NCBI RefSeq assembly: GCF_017591425.1
Contig: NW_024465885.1
Coordinates: 36,836,501-36,900,500 of the forward strand
DNA: 64,000 bases
Direction: 5' to 3'
Origin: Ochotona curzoniae
Taxonomy: Eukaryota; Chordata; Mammalia; Lagomorpha; Ochotonidae
Every line of letters starts with the position of its first letter. Within the stretch, counting starts at the first letter, position 1. The translations under genes and the position numbers were made by a program. This document shows, in pieces, positions 1 through 8,997 of the stretch. Under the pieces are notes generated by a model, which was given only the letters and a program-made list of their open reading frames with translations, searched no databases and was not told the origin of the DNA.

Positions 1-197
1 CCAGTGATGATGGAAGGCTCTGTGAAGTCTCTTTATTGCTCCTTCACCTCTCCTTATATACTCTTCCCCCCACATCCTAATTTAGCCAGGAAATTGGGTA
101 CAGATGAGTCCAATTAGTCTAGGTATTTTTAGCTACAAGCCCAGTTCCTGTTCCAGCTCATACCAATGAGCACTAATCAACTCCTTAGCCCATAACA
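1..197 (-). repeat. 3' LTR of the provirus (partial)
   Basis: Matches 4423-4621 through the TATA-box region (tatataagg on the minus strand, near 50-60) and the aataaag poly(A) signal (near 33-40). The 5' end of the LTR on the minus strand is TGTTATGGGC at 197, directly beside the polypurine tract. The R/U5 end is cut off by the start of the window. Confidence 0.88.
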
Positions 198-211
198 GGT
201 CCCCCTTTTTA
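198..211 (-). other. Polypurine tract of the provirus
   Basis: The plus strand reads ggtccccctttttag, so the minus strand carries an A-run followed by a G-run immediately before the LTR's TG. Retroviruses prime plus-strand DNA synthesis from exactly this arrangement. It confirms that the left LTR is the 3' LTR. Confidence 0.8.
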
Positions 212-1223
212 GTTGTAAAGCAGACTTGAAAGCACCTGTCTTAGGTTGTGGACTCTCAGTTTATCAGCCTTACCCGTCATCGGGAATCTCTGTAGCATGA
301 CAGAGCCCCTGTCTTGGGTTGCTCAGTGCCCAGTCCATCTTACCTGTCACTGGCTGCCATTCAACACATTGCCTGCTGCAGCTGCACAAATCGTACTTGA
401 GGAGGCTGGCAACCCTGTTCCATGGCTAACAGTATCTTTAGCTCATAGCAATAAGCAGACATCAGCTCCCGAGCTTGGGAAACATTTTGCATTTGCACAG
501 GTATTACATATATAAACACATATGATGGGGAACAAGAGGCCCTGACCATATCCCACAGCATCTACTGCTCCTCTGCCAACAAATCAACCTGTTGTTACAA
601 CATAAACATGTCCACCCACATATGTTCATTATTAAAGTTCTGTTGTTCCATACCTCAGGCAGTCAGTTCCGCAAGCTTGTTCATGGTCTCAGCGATAGTT
701 GTAGGGTGTCCTAGGGTGACCGCTGCTGTGGTGGTGGCTGCCAATGCCAGGGCAATGCTGGCTACAATGGTCAATGTTGTGCCAAAGTCTCTTCTATACC
801 TTATCAGGCCAACAGAGGCCTCTGTTAGCCCTGACAGGCACAGGCAGGACTCCAGGCAGCCGAATGACAACAGCAGTATCGCCATTACCATTCCAACATG
901 CTGTTAGGGTGCAGCTGATCTCGGTGCAATTCACTTCAGAGACATTTCCTATATGTTAGAGAAAAATTGGGGGGGGGGGGCGGATAATGCAGGTGAACAC
1001 AGGTTTAAAATTCAAGGAGCTAAGGTTCACCCATGCGAACGAGTCCCCCAATCCAGAGAAGTGATTGAATAATAATTTCCATAATAATTGCCTCCCTTAA
1101 TAAGGGAAAAGAGGGGGCTTGCAGTGCATGCCCATTCCCCACAAAACTGCCGCTTAGAAAAGGCAGGAAATATCAGGACATTGGTACTCATGGGAAGAAA
1201 AAAGGGGGTGTTTAACAAAGGCC
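212..1223 (-). pseudogene. env remnant (C-terminal surface subunit and transmembrane subunit), ERVK-like
   Basis: On the minus strand, after the solo-LTR insertion, broken frames continue toward the 3' LTR. The best segment is 891-655, whose 78 residues include a hydrophobic alanine/threonine-rich stretch (IVASIALALAATTTAAVTLG). It resembles the fusion peptide at the start of a retroviral transmembrane subunit. 1218-1027 has a short cysteine- and tryptophan-containing frame that fits the end of the surface subunit. 561-361 may be more of the transmembrane subunit. A G-run of about 10 lies near 970-981. No continuous frame exists, so it cannot make envelope protein. Identity rests on position and the hydrophobic block, not on a search. 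Confidence 0.6.
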
Positions 1224-1229
1224 CAATAT

Positions 1230-1649
1230 TGTTGCCAACCAGCAGTGATGCTACCTACGAGGCACACTCTTGAGGGTCTGGGCAAACAGGATCCGCAACT
1301 GGACCCCTTATTGCAAAAAGCAGCTGCTTTTATACCCTTCTCTGCTGCTTTTCTCCCCTCGTAGGTCTTATTGCAAAAAGCAGCTGCCTTTATATCCTTC
1401 TCTGCTGCTTTTCTCCCACCCAAACCCCCCCCCCCGTTCTTCACCAATCACTTCTCCCTGTAGGTCCACTCTGCACTACCTGATAGGCCAGTAGCAAGGG
1501 CATAATCGCAACAAGGGCATCAGCCTATCCCTGTGACTTGTTGTTTACCTGCTGGCAAGACCAACCCCGCCTCCTGGCCCTGGGCCAGCCGCCATCTTAC
1601 AACAGCCCTTCCTATTCCTGGGGGCAGCTCTGGGACCCTACTCCCCACA
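1230..1649 (-). mobile_element. 420-bp solo LTR of a second ERV, nested in env, 6-bp target duplication
   Basis: The segment starts TGTTGCC and ends CCCCACA on the plus strand (TG...CA with a 3-bp inverted end). It is flanked by the identical 6-mer caatat at 1224-1229 and 1650-1655. On the minus strand it has TATAAA-type boxes followed by gcaataag poly(A)-like signals, so its transcription direction matches the host provirus. A 60-bp segment holding the TATA box and R start is duplicated (1308-1367 and 1368-1420). A 6-bp duplication fits class II retroviral integrase. It is not related to the flanking LTRs by eye. No internal region remains, so it is a recombined solo LTR younger than the host provirus. 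Confidence 0.85.
1308..1420 (-). repeat. 60-bp tandem duplication of the solo LTR core promoter/R region
   Basis: Two copies with a period of exactly 60 bp share 'ttattgcaaaaagcagctgc' and 'ccttctctgctgcttttctc'. Each copy carries one TATA motif (plus-strand tttata near 1329-1334 and 1389-1394) and one aataag signal on the minus strand. Confidence 0.85.
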
Positions 1650-1655
1650 CAATAT

Positions 1656-1926
1656 ATATTTGCTTGTCCCATCAATCTTCCGACTCAAATGCCATTAGCA
1701 TAGCCAGTACCTGAGCTTTCATAAGACTCAGCAGCAGGAGCTTGTCAGACAAGCCTGTCAGGAATCCACTGTGGGCCATTTTCATTTTCTGGGAAAACAA
1801 ACCAATCCTCACCCCCAAATGAGGACGGGATCTAGACCTTGCCACTGACCAGTCAAGGGATCCTTCCACATCACATAACCCTTCTGCTTCTGAGACAGAT
1901 TCCAATGACAATCTGCAGCTGACCAT
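1656..1926 (-). pseudogene. pol/env junction remnant (integrase end and env start)
   Basis: The minus frame 1926-1672 (84 codons) overlaps the integrase tail in another frame. It ends with a leucine-rich stretch (LTGLSDKLLLLSLMKAQVL) that could be an env signal-peptide relic. The overlap of integrase end and env start in different frames is normal for betaretroviruses. The frame is interrupted by the solo LTR at 1649. Confidence 0.45.
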
Positions 1927-2350
1927 CCTTCAGCATCCAATGTTAGAAATTTTAAGATAAATAACACCAGGTTCAAATTGTCTTGGGGAGTGCTATATTG
2001 CCCTTTTTGTTTTAATAAGGTAAACCTTAATAGTATGGTTGGCACGTTCCACAATACCTTGTCCTTGAGGATTATAAGGAATGTCTAATTGGTTGTATCT
2101 GGTGGGAGGCAGCAAAATCACAAAACTTACCGCTGATATAACAGGAGCCATTATCAGTTTTAATAACTTTGGGAGTTCCCAATATGGAAAAACATGCATT
2201 GCAATGGGCTAAAGTGTATCTGACTTATTCCCCTGTCTGAGGAATAGCTAGACTAAATCCAGAGCAAGTATCGACAGTAACATGCACATACTTCAGTGTC
2301 CCAAACTCTGGGATGTCATATCCATTTGGAATGATTTTAATTCAATCTTA
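1809..2350 (-). pseudogene. Retroviral integrase remnant, frameshifted
   Basis: Integrase joins viral DNA to the host chromosome. In three minus-strand frames one can see a catalytic-core pattern: VTVDTCSGF (first Asp, near 2280), IKTDNGS (second Asp, near 2150) and [15 protein letters not shown] (catalytic Glu, near 2065). The C-terminal DNA-binding domain follows at 2054-1809 with VMWKDPLTGQW and DPVLIWG. The two Asp motifs and the Glu motif are in different frames and a stop lies between them, so the protein cannot be made. The C-terminal signature favours betaretrovirus/ERVK affinity. The N-terminal zinc-binding part is not visible. Confidence 0.85.
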
Positions 2351-2439
2351 ATATAATCCAATCAACCTGATCTACTGTCTCCACAAAATGAGAGATAAAT
2401 CTGTTGGCATTCTTGAGGCCTCATAAGAATACTAAGGGA

Positions 2440-3055
2440 AGCCCTGGAATTTCAAACTTTTGAATTCTTGCATGCCTTTTAAAGGATGGCAAAAACATCT
2501 GAAACAAGATTTTTTGTTGTTGAAGTTAGCATAACACATTATAGATTAGACTCGTTGACATGAAATCATCACTCAAATACCTTTAAAACAAATACAAAAC
2601 CCCTACCAATTTAAAGCAGTGAGAAATTTGATAACCAGCCAAAACACCAGAATCACCTCAATATATAAAAATGCTTTGTATACAATGAATACCATATTAA
2701 TTTAACTTATACCTTGAAATAATTTAATAGTGCATTAGAGCTTAATTCCGGGCCAAATTATTTGCAATGAAATTTCACATTTTTGAAAATATCATGAGTG
2801 AAACCTTAAGAGTTACAAGAGACAAAATTCTTTGAATTCTAAATTCCCAAAAGTTGCCATGGATATGCAGATGAAGTTAGCTTGTTAAACATTTATCACA
2901 GCAAAAGACCTTCCAAAGAGCAGTTTGTAAGTCTAGAAGACAAGTTCTGTAAAATCCTTCTTTTTTTGCTTGACTTTTTCTTCTTGATCATTTTATAAGA
3001 ATATTTAAATAAATGGGTGGCCAGGCAACAGAAAATTCAAAGCCAGGAAATGAAG
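2440..3055. other. AT-rich stretch between gag and integrase remnants, unassigned
   Basis: About 600 bp with no open frame and no recognisable reverse transcriptase, protease or RNase H motif on either strand. It occupies the place where several kilobases of gag-pol would be. It may be host DNA or another element brought in by the deletion, or decayed viral sequence. I see no flanking repeat that would decide. Confidence 0.4.
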
Positions 3056-3059
3056 GTCT

Positions 3060-3290
3060 GAATGAATCAAAAGCAGCCAGCTGCTGGCAATAGAAGGCCT
3101 GACTAACAAAATCAGCATCCCAAGAATTGCTATTGGAGCAAAACATTGAGCCAAGCTTCCAATTAGTGGGGTCTAACTGTTAGGTGCCTAGGCTTCAATC
3201 ATTGAAATGGTGAAATGGGCGTATGGGCCGTACAAGGCTACAGCATCCCTCAGATTCTATATGTCCTTAAAAGACAGTGCCAGGTGTTGC
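3060..3290 (-). pseudogene. gag capsid-start remnant
   Basis: On the minus strand, 3280-3160 encodes a stretch beginning LRDAVALYGPYAHFTI and continuing with short frames. It resembles the N-terminal capsid region of betaretroviral Gag. Stops and shifts break it. It follows the matrix/linker part of gag in the expected order. Confidence 0.5.
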
Positions 3291-4056
3291 CCGATTCTCT
3301 GCCCTTGCTGATCTTCTACCTCAACCACCAGGGCAGGCAAAGCGCTCAGCCTGGGCAGCTGCCTCAGGATCTCCCTGCTCCTGCATTTGCTGTACCGCAC
3401 ATTCCACAGCTGAAAGGAAGTTGAAAGCAGAGGCCCATCCCAAGCCCCAGCAGTACATCTGCCCTGTACCTGCATCAGCTAGAGAGATGCTTAAGGTGTG
3501 CCTGTAAATCTCTCACAGCTGTGCCCAGATTTGATGTTACTGATGGCACAGGTGGTGCAGAGGGCTCTGTGCCTGGCCAAAGAGATTTTTGCTCAGCACA
3601 TGCTCCATGGGCACATGCTCTACGGATGGAGGATCCTTGGAAGTCTCACTTCCATCCCCTTCCCCTTCCTCCTCTTCAGAAGATGACCCCAAATCTACTT
3701 CATGCAGTTTCTCCAGACTTAGTCTGGTCTGGGGTTCTTTCTTTTTTACCCTGGTTTGGGGTCCCCTCTGTCTTTTTACCCTGGTTTGGGGTACCTTCTG
3801 TCTACTTACTCTGGTTTGCGGCTCCCTCCCACTTCTTACAGATAATTTTTCAAGGAAGGGTTGCACCACCGCTTGAGGTAATGACAAAGCATTTTTTTAC
3901 CAAGTGCCAGAGGAAAAAGTTGGCTACAAGGAGAGCAAACCATGAGAATATGTCACAGACAGTTTCAACGAACTTCTGCGAGGCCTTAAGTTTACTGTCG
4001 GCTCCTTGGGAGTGGAGCAGATCTCGGATCTGCACTTTTGCGAGTTCTTGCCCCAT
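3257..4056 (-). pseudogene. gag remnant: matrix start and charged linker with 10-residue repeats
   Basis: A minus ORF starts at 4056 with MGQELAKVQIRDLL. The MG start with a polar residue nearby is a myristoylation-type Gag N-terminus, and the tryptophan/cysteine pattern following fits a matrix domain. A second frame, 3887-3537, holds four copies of a 10-residue repeat around PQTRV (30-bp units on the plus strand near 3735-3825) and then an acidic serine/glutamate run. A third frame continues at 3475-3257. The frame changes show the gene is dead. Matrix drives membrane targeting of Gag. The PQTRV repeats are unusual and unexplained. Confidence 0.75.
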
Positions 4057-4335
4057 GATAAATTTTACTTATTCCCCTGCAAAATATTTAATTCTAAGCT
4101 TGCCTCTGGGTTTCCGGGGTCCCTCAGATTATCCCTCATGCCCCAGGATGGTGAAAGGGTCTGCGGATGAAATCATAAATGCCCCTACAGAGTTCCAGTG
4201 GTCCCTCAGATTATCCCTTGTGCCCTAGGACAGGGAGAGTGTCTGGGGATGAAATCACATATGCCCCAGTGAAATTTTTAATTCTAAACTTACCTTCTTA
4301 GGTCTAGGGGTCCCTCAGATTGTCCCTCGTGTTGT
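4057..4335 (-). other. Retroviral leader with internal tandem repeats and splice donor
   Basis: Between primer site and gag start, the block 'ggtccctcagatt(a/g)tccct' recurs at about 4117, 4200 and 4309. A larger unit, including 'ttaattctaa(g/a)ctt', recurs at about 4089 and 4280. On the minus strand the copy nearer the LTR gives AGGTAAGT at 4295-4288, a perfect donor consensus; the other copy reads AGGCAAGC. The region thus fits the untranslated leader with the major splice donor. Confidence 0.65.
4288..4295 (-). promoter_or_regulatory. Candidate major splice donor of the provirus (AG|GTAAGT)
   Basis: The plus strand reads acttacct, so the minus strand reads aggtaagt. It lies about 40 bases downstream of the primer site and upstream of gag, where retroviruses place the donor used for env mRNA. 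Confidence 0.55.
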
Positions 4336-4353
4336 GCCCCACGTTAGGCGCTG
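4336..4353 (-). other. Primer-binding site, tRNA-Lys type, degenerate
   Basis: The minus strand reads cagcgcctaacgtggggc. It matches the complement of the tRNA-Lys(1,2) 3' end at about 15 of 18 positions, including the run acgtggggc. It adjoins the 5' LTR. Lys priming is a class II/ERVK trait. Confidence 0.8.
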
Positions 4354-4621
4354 TTTGCTCTGACCAGCAGAGCCAGTTACATGGACAGGGAGAGGGTCTG
4401 GGGATGAAGCACCGACAGGAGACCAGTGATGATGGAAGGCTCTGTGAAGTCTCTTTATTGCTCCTTCACCTCTCTTATATACTCCTCCCCCGCCAACATC
4501 CTAATTTAGCCAGGAAATTGGGTACAGATGAGTCCAATTAGTCTAGGTGTTTTTAGCTACAAGTCCAGTTCCTGTTCCTGCCCAGCTCAACAAGCGCTAG
4601 TCAACTCCTCAGCCCACTACA
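4354..4621 (-). repeat. 5' LTR of the provirus
   Basis: About 268 bp. On the minus strand it starts TGTAGTGGGC at 4621. It has a tatataaga box at about 4474-4482 and an aataaag poly(A) signal at about 4455-4461, and ends just before the primer site. Bases 4423-4621 align with 1-197. It is short for a class II LTR but complete. Confidence 0.85.
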
Positions 4622-4629
4622 ATGCTGGC

Positions 4630-5023
4630 CCCTGGCAATGATTTTAAAGCAGCAATCACAAAATTGCCTCAGTGAGTGATTATTAACATGCTTAATTTCT
4701 CTGCTCACCCCTCCTATAACGGTTATGTACCTCAAATGTGGAAATGTCAATGTTGGGGCTTTTAATTGATTGGATTTTTACTCTGTTGGCTCTACCTTCA
4801 GACCAGAGAAGCCGTTGAACTTATCTGAGCAATAAGATGAGGGTCACTATGCTTGGTATATGCTTGCAATGAAGGAATCTTAACTGAACTTGAACTGTGT
4901 CACGCAGCAAGGTGGAGGAAGCCACCACGGGGGGAGGGTTATGGGAAGGATGGTGGGAATCCCAGTGCCTATAAAACTGTGTCACATAATAAAAAAAAAT
5001 AAATAAATAAATAAAAGGAAAAA
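4630..5023 (+). mobile_element. LINE-1 3' UTR fragment
   Basis: The end reads 'gggaatcccagtgcctataa' and 'actgtgtcacataat' and then an (aaat)n tail at about 4989-5016. This matches the form of the other LINE-1 3' ends here (24150-24200, 53400-53480, and minus copies at 5246 and 48262). It is upstream-truncated within the 3' UTR. A LINE-1 subfamily different from 5246 is likely. Confidence 0.6.
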
Positions 5024-5154
5024 GAACATCTCAGCAGAGAAAAGATATAAAGAAGAATCAAATGACAATTTTGGAGTTGGAAAAAATATAATAAATAAGG
5101 CAAAAACTAAATAATGATGTTCTCAAGCTACAGAATCCTTGAACTTAAAGAAAA

Positions 5155-5201
<47 letters not shown>

Positions 5202-5245
5202 GCGTCTCCCAATCAAAATGACAGAGAGCAAACAGGCTGAGAAAC
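5024..5245. repeat. A-rich spacer with (AAAT)n microsatellite
   Basis: A purine-rich segment of unknown origin is followed by a long AAAT tract at about 5151-5201. The tract could be the A-rich tail of a plus-strand element whose body I cannot classify. Confidence 0.55.
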
Positions 5246-5981
5246 AAATTTTTATTTTATTTTTATGATATAGTTCCATAGGTTTGGGGATTTCCTTTTC
5301 CCCTTCCCTAATAATTCCCCCTCCCCAAGTTCTCCTATCTTAATACAGTAATCTAGTTCTTCATAAACAGTCATAAATCCATCATTGCGGGCATGAACAA
5401 TGGCAAAGGGTCTGGCATCCTATTGTTGAGGCATAGTTAACAGTTTCATTGGGAATCCATCTTTGATGTGGAAATAGAGATGCATACTGCATTGTATCTG
5501 CACATCTGGATATGATAGTCTCCATTGCAGTTACTATACATCCCCTTAAATGAAATGCCACAATACAAAATCAACAATAGGAAGAAAAACAGAAATTTAC
5601 AGCACAATGAAGTTAAATAAAATGCTACTAAGTGACTAATACATAACTGAATCAATGAAGAAGCATATCAAGAACGTTCTTGAGAACATGGTCAGTGAAG
5701 ACATTAATGAGAAAAAAACTGCTTTGAAGAAATAAAAATAAAAACAAAACCATCAAAATCCATGCGAGAGTTTCTGCTAATCTTTGTTGGTACAATATGT
5801 TTCCTGTAGGTAACATATAGATGCGTTTTACATTTTTTATCAAGTTACTAATTTATGCCATTGGATTTAATGAGTTTGAGCCATTTACATTCAGGGTTAA
5901 TACGAATAGGTGGTATTTTGTCCTGTAATTTTAGATGATCTTCACATTTGCCTTTGGCTTTGGTGAGTGCTATTACTTTCT
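5246..5981 (-). mobile_element. LINE-1, 5'-truncated, 3' UTR joined to an early ORF2 fragment
   Basis: The plus-strand T-rich start at 5246 is the tail. 5270-5560 is the LINE-1 3' UTR, shared with 48290-48420, 49564-49730 and 53180-53460. At about 5775-5900 the minus strand encodes the first part of ORF2 (TLNVNGSNS-like, then a CCL(Q)ET-like stretch), the beginning of the endonuclease domain. About 200 bp of 3'-side sequence follows directly. Reverse transcriptase is absent. The same order occurs in the element at 48262-52860, so the join is shared and not private. The copy stops at about 5981. Confidence 0.75.
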
Positions 5982-5984
5982 CTT

Positions 5985-8865
5985 TTTTATGATTATACTT
6001 ATATTTAGCAGTTTACAGTATTTAAGTGAGATTTTACAGAACTTTGTGCATTCTGGGATAATCAAAATGGGTTTATAATTCTAACAAGCCATATATTAAC
6101 AATTGAGGAGTAGAACCATCTTAGGCAGGTGCACAGAGAAATCTCCAATATCTTAGTTAGTGTGGAATAACTGAACTCTGCATCCTACCTAGCGAGTTCT
6201 AGGAAAGGTCCAGTCCAGACCCTGACCAGTAAGGGACAGGCTGAGTAATTATAGGCCAGCTGTCTTTTCCTGTCTGTTCAAATCTTTCTATATTAGTCTC
6301 TCTGTGTCTATCTGAGCTAATTATGGGGCTCCTGAGCGACCCTGATGGTCATTGCCAAAGTTGGAACTAAGTAAGGACCAGAGAAAGCTCCTCTCCTGAT
6401 TCCAGAAGGAAATTTACAATTCTTCTATCTATGAGAACCTCCCAGGGTTCCTGTCTGTTGGTCCAATGTCATCATACCCTACGTGCAGGTTTCTGAGCTG
6501 CTTCAATCCCATGTGGGAGATTCTATAGGAACTAGCTGGCCTCAGAGTTTTAGGGCTGAGAAACAATTTTAAACAGAGCCACAGGGACCTGCAGGACCAC
6601 AGCAAAACACACAACATATATGTAATCTATAATCAGGATGAAGGTCAGCAATTAGTGTGAAATAATTTTATATTTAATACCTAACTGAACAAAAAACAGG
6701 GCATGGTGATGCCAAAGCTTAATAATATTGTATACTTATGTGAGCATCAAAAAACTGAGATCAACTTTATGCTCTAATAGCTAACAATTCAAAAATCAGA
6801 AAAAAAAAATCCATTCTGGGAAATTGATTCTCCTACAAGAAAATACGTTAATAAAATTCCAGTATGAACAGAACAGTTTCAAGTTTAACATACTTATCAC
6901 TCTCCCTCTAACTAATCTATTTTCCATTATGTTGTTACAACATGTTTTTTATTTTTAATTTGCCTTTAACTATTTTAAAACACTATAATGGAGACTAGAA
7001 CCGAAAAGCTGTACAATGCCTCTCTTCTCCCTAATGAAAGAAGGTTTCCCAATAAAGCTGTTCAATACACCTTGACAACAAGATGCTAGGCTTTCTGCAA
7101 TTTCCTCTACCTGCAATGTCATGACATACATAAAGAGCTGTGAGTTGCAGTCGTCACTGCAGCTGAAGGACTATGTTATTAGAGAGTGGACGTGCGGAGG
7201 GGAGAAAGAGGAACGAGGAAAGGGAGGGATAAGGAGAAAACCTACAAGACTGTATATCAGAAAATAATAATAATAACCCACAGCTTGTAAGCGCCTGCTA
7301 GAAGTCCACTCAGCATGGGTCTCCAGCAGATCTCGGACCCCAGGCTGACTCCTCCCCTCGTGTCATCTTAGTTTTTCCTGGGAATGTCTCTCCTTTCCTT
7401 GATTTCTATATTGAGCTCTGTATTTCTAGCAATGGGGTCATTTATGTTTCCTTTTCTATAATTTGGTCTCCATTTGAGCTCTTGCAATATATATTAAGTA
7501 AATACATTTTGATCATTTTGTTTAAAAAAGAGTCTAATTCTAACTCATTGAACTAATGTTGATACAAAAAAATCATCATCATTTTACTGAATTCAGCAAC
7601 AACAGCTAAGACAAACACAAAAATCAAATCTGAATAATAGCTTGATTTAATTAACAATTTTTTATTTGACCCTATTCTTCTCCATCACATGTAATCACAG
7701 AGCTTTGAACTTAGATAATAAAAACATAAATTACTATGGAAAATATCCAACAACCCTTTGTTATTAGTATTCCTTGTAGCTATTTTTTTTATTTTATATT
7801 ACTTTGGGTTATAGGTATGCTTTCTATAGATAAGAACTTTTAATTCACAAGAAAATTGTATGTTTTTCCTTCATTGCATCCTCTCCCCTCTTCTACTCCC
7901 ATCTATCTTCTCTCTTTCACTCCCCTTACCCACACACACATCACTCACGTAGTCTTCTTATTTGAACAACCGATGAACCATGAAACACTTGGCTTATCAC
8001 TTCCCTTTTCCATTTTATAGAAAGGAATATAACGATATCTGTTCCTACACAAGAAAGTCAGTGGAAATTTGAAGTCAGTTTCTAGATGACTGCCCAACTT
8101 TTTCAAGATTCAAGAAAATTAAAGCATGTGTCAATGTTATGCCATCGGTTAATCGAGTTTCACCTTTGTTTTACTTATACATAGGGACAGTTGTAAACAC
8201 CCCCCAAGAAAAAACAATATTTGCAGCAGCCTCTCCTTAGTTATACTGAATGTCCCTTTAATTGTGGAGATGGCAGAAGAAACAAGCAGTAGCTTTCATT
8301 TTATTGAGCTCAAAATCAAATTCCTTCTCCCCAGAGAACTGATTTCTAAGTACTCTTAAGGTAACAGCATTTCCTTAAAGGGTCCACATAACATGCATAA
8401 GAAACGTAAAATTGCCAGGAATAGCCAAAATTTTTATCAAAACTTTTCTGGGTTGTCCCATTTCTGTTTAGAAAGTCACTAAGATTACAGGATTTCTAAT
8501 AAGAAAATTCCCCTGTGACTATAACTTACGCCTGCTTAGAGATGCCTATTAGAGCGTATATGACCTGGCGACACACCATGTACGTTGGAGCATATTAACA
8601 TAGCAATGAATTTCTTCCCTGAGCATGAAGTCTCCTTTAGGACTGGCAAGCCCCTTGGGAATGACTCGGGTTCTATGTGCTATGCGAACCCTCTTCCTTT
8701 CTTCTCCTCCTATGCCTAGTTACATACAATTTACCTGTTCCCAACAGGTCATCACTTCTACATTTCTATGGACCTAATTATCAATGGACATGCAATTCTG
8801 TATACTTCTGCATTTTTTTGTAAACTACCAAGGTCATCATTTTTTTGTAAGGAAAAATAATCAAT
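5985..8865. other. Single-copy, AT-rich DNA; no gene or classifiable repeat seen
   Basis: Short frames only. 6120-6610 and 7030-7460 are less AT-rich and could be decayed repeats, but I cannot name them. 7760-7990, with T-rich and CT-rich text, vaguely resembles a minus-strand LINE-1 3' end; support is weak. Confidence 0.4.
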
Positions 8866-8961
8866 GTGAAAATATCCGAATACAAATATGGAAGAAAGGG
8901 GAAAGAGGAGAATAAAATGAACAAGTTAGGAAAGAAAGAAGAAAGGAGGTGGGTTGAGAAG

Positions 8962-8997
8962 GAGGAAAGGAGGGAGGGAGGGAGGGAGGGAGGGAGA
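8962..8997. repeat. (GGGA/GGAA)n microsatellite
   Basis: Seven or so consecutive gggagg-type units in a longer purine tract (about 8880-9000). Confidence 0.9.

Larger units (their letters stand above)
1..4621 (-). mobile_element. Class II (betaretrovirus/ERVK-like) endogenous provirus, defective, truncated by window edge
   Basis: Seen: bases 1-197 and 4423-4621 are near-identical direct repeats with TATA and poly(A) signals on the minus strand. Between them, in minus order, come a tRNA-Lys-like primer site, leader, gag remnant, integrase remnant, env remnant and a polypurine tract touching the second LTR. That order fixes the orientation as minus. Known: this layout and a Lys primer are typical of ERVK/IAP/betaretroviruses. 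Most of gag after the capsid start, plus protease, reverse transcriptase and RNase H, is missing. The LTRs differ by scattered substitutions and small indels, mostly in U3, so this is an old, inactive copy. The outer 3' LTR end, about 70 bp, lies beyond the window, so the target-site duplication cannot be checked. Confidence 0.9.

Noticed and set aside
655..891. Possible intact env-derived protein
   Set aside because: Only 78 codons of a transmembrane-subunit-like segment are open. Flanking frames are broken and a solo LTR interrupts the gene, so there is no sign of a domesticated envelope.
3521..4228. Plus-strand open frame of 235 codons, the longest in the window
   Set aside because: It lies antisense to the gag/leader remnant, contains the reverse complement of the 30-bp gag repeats, and shows no domain. 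It is a shadow.
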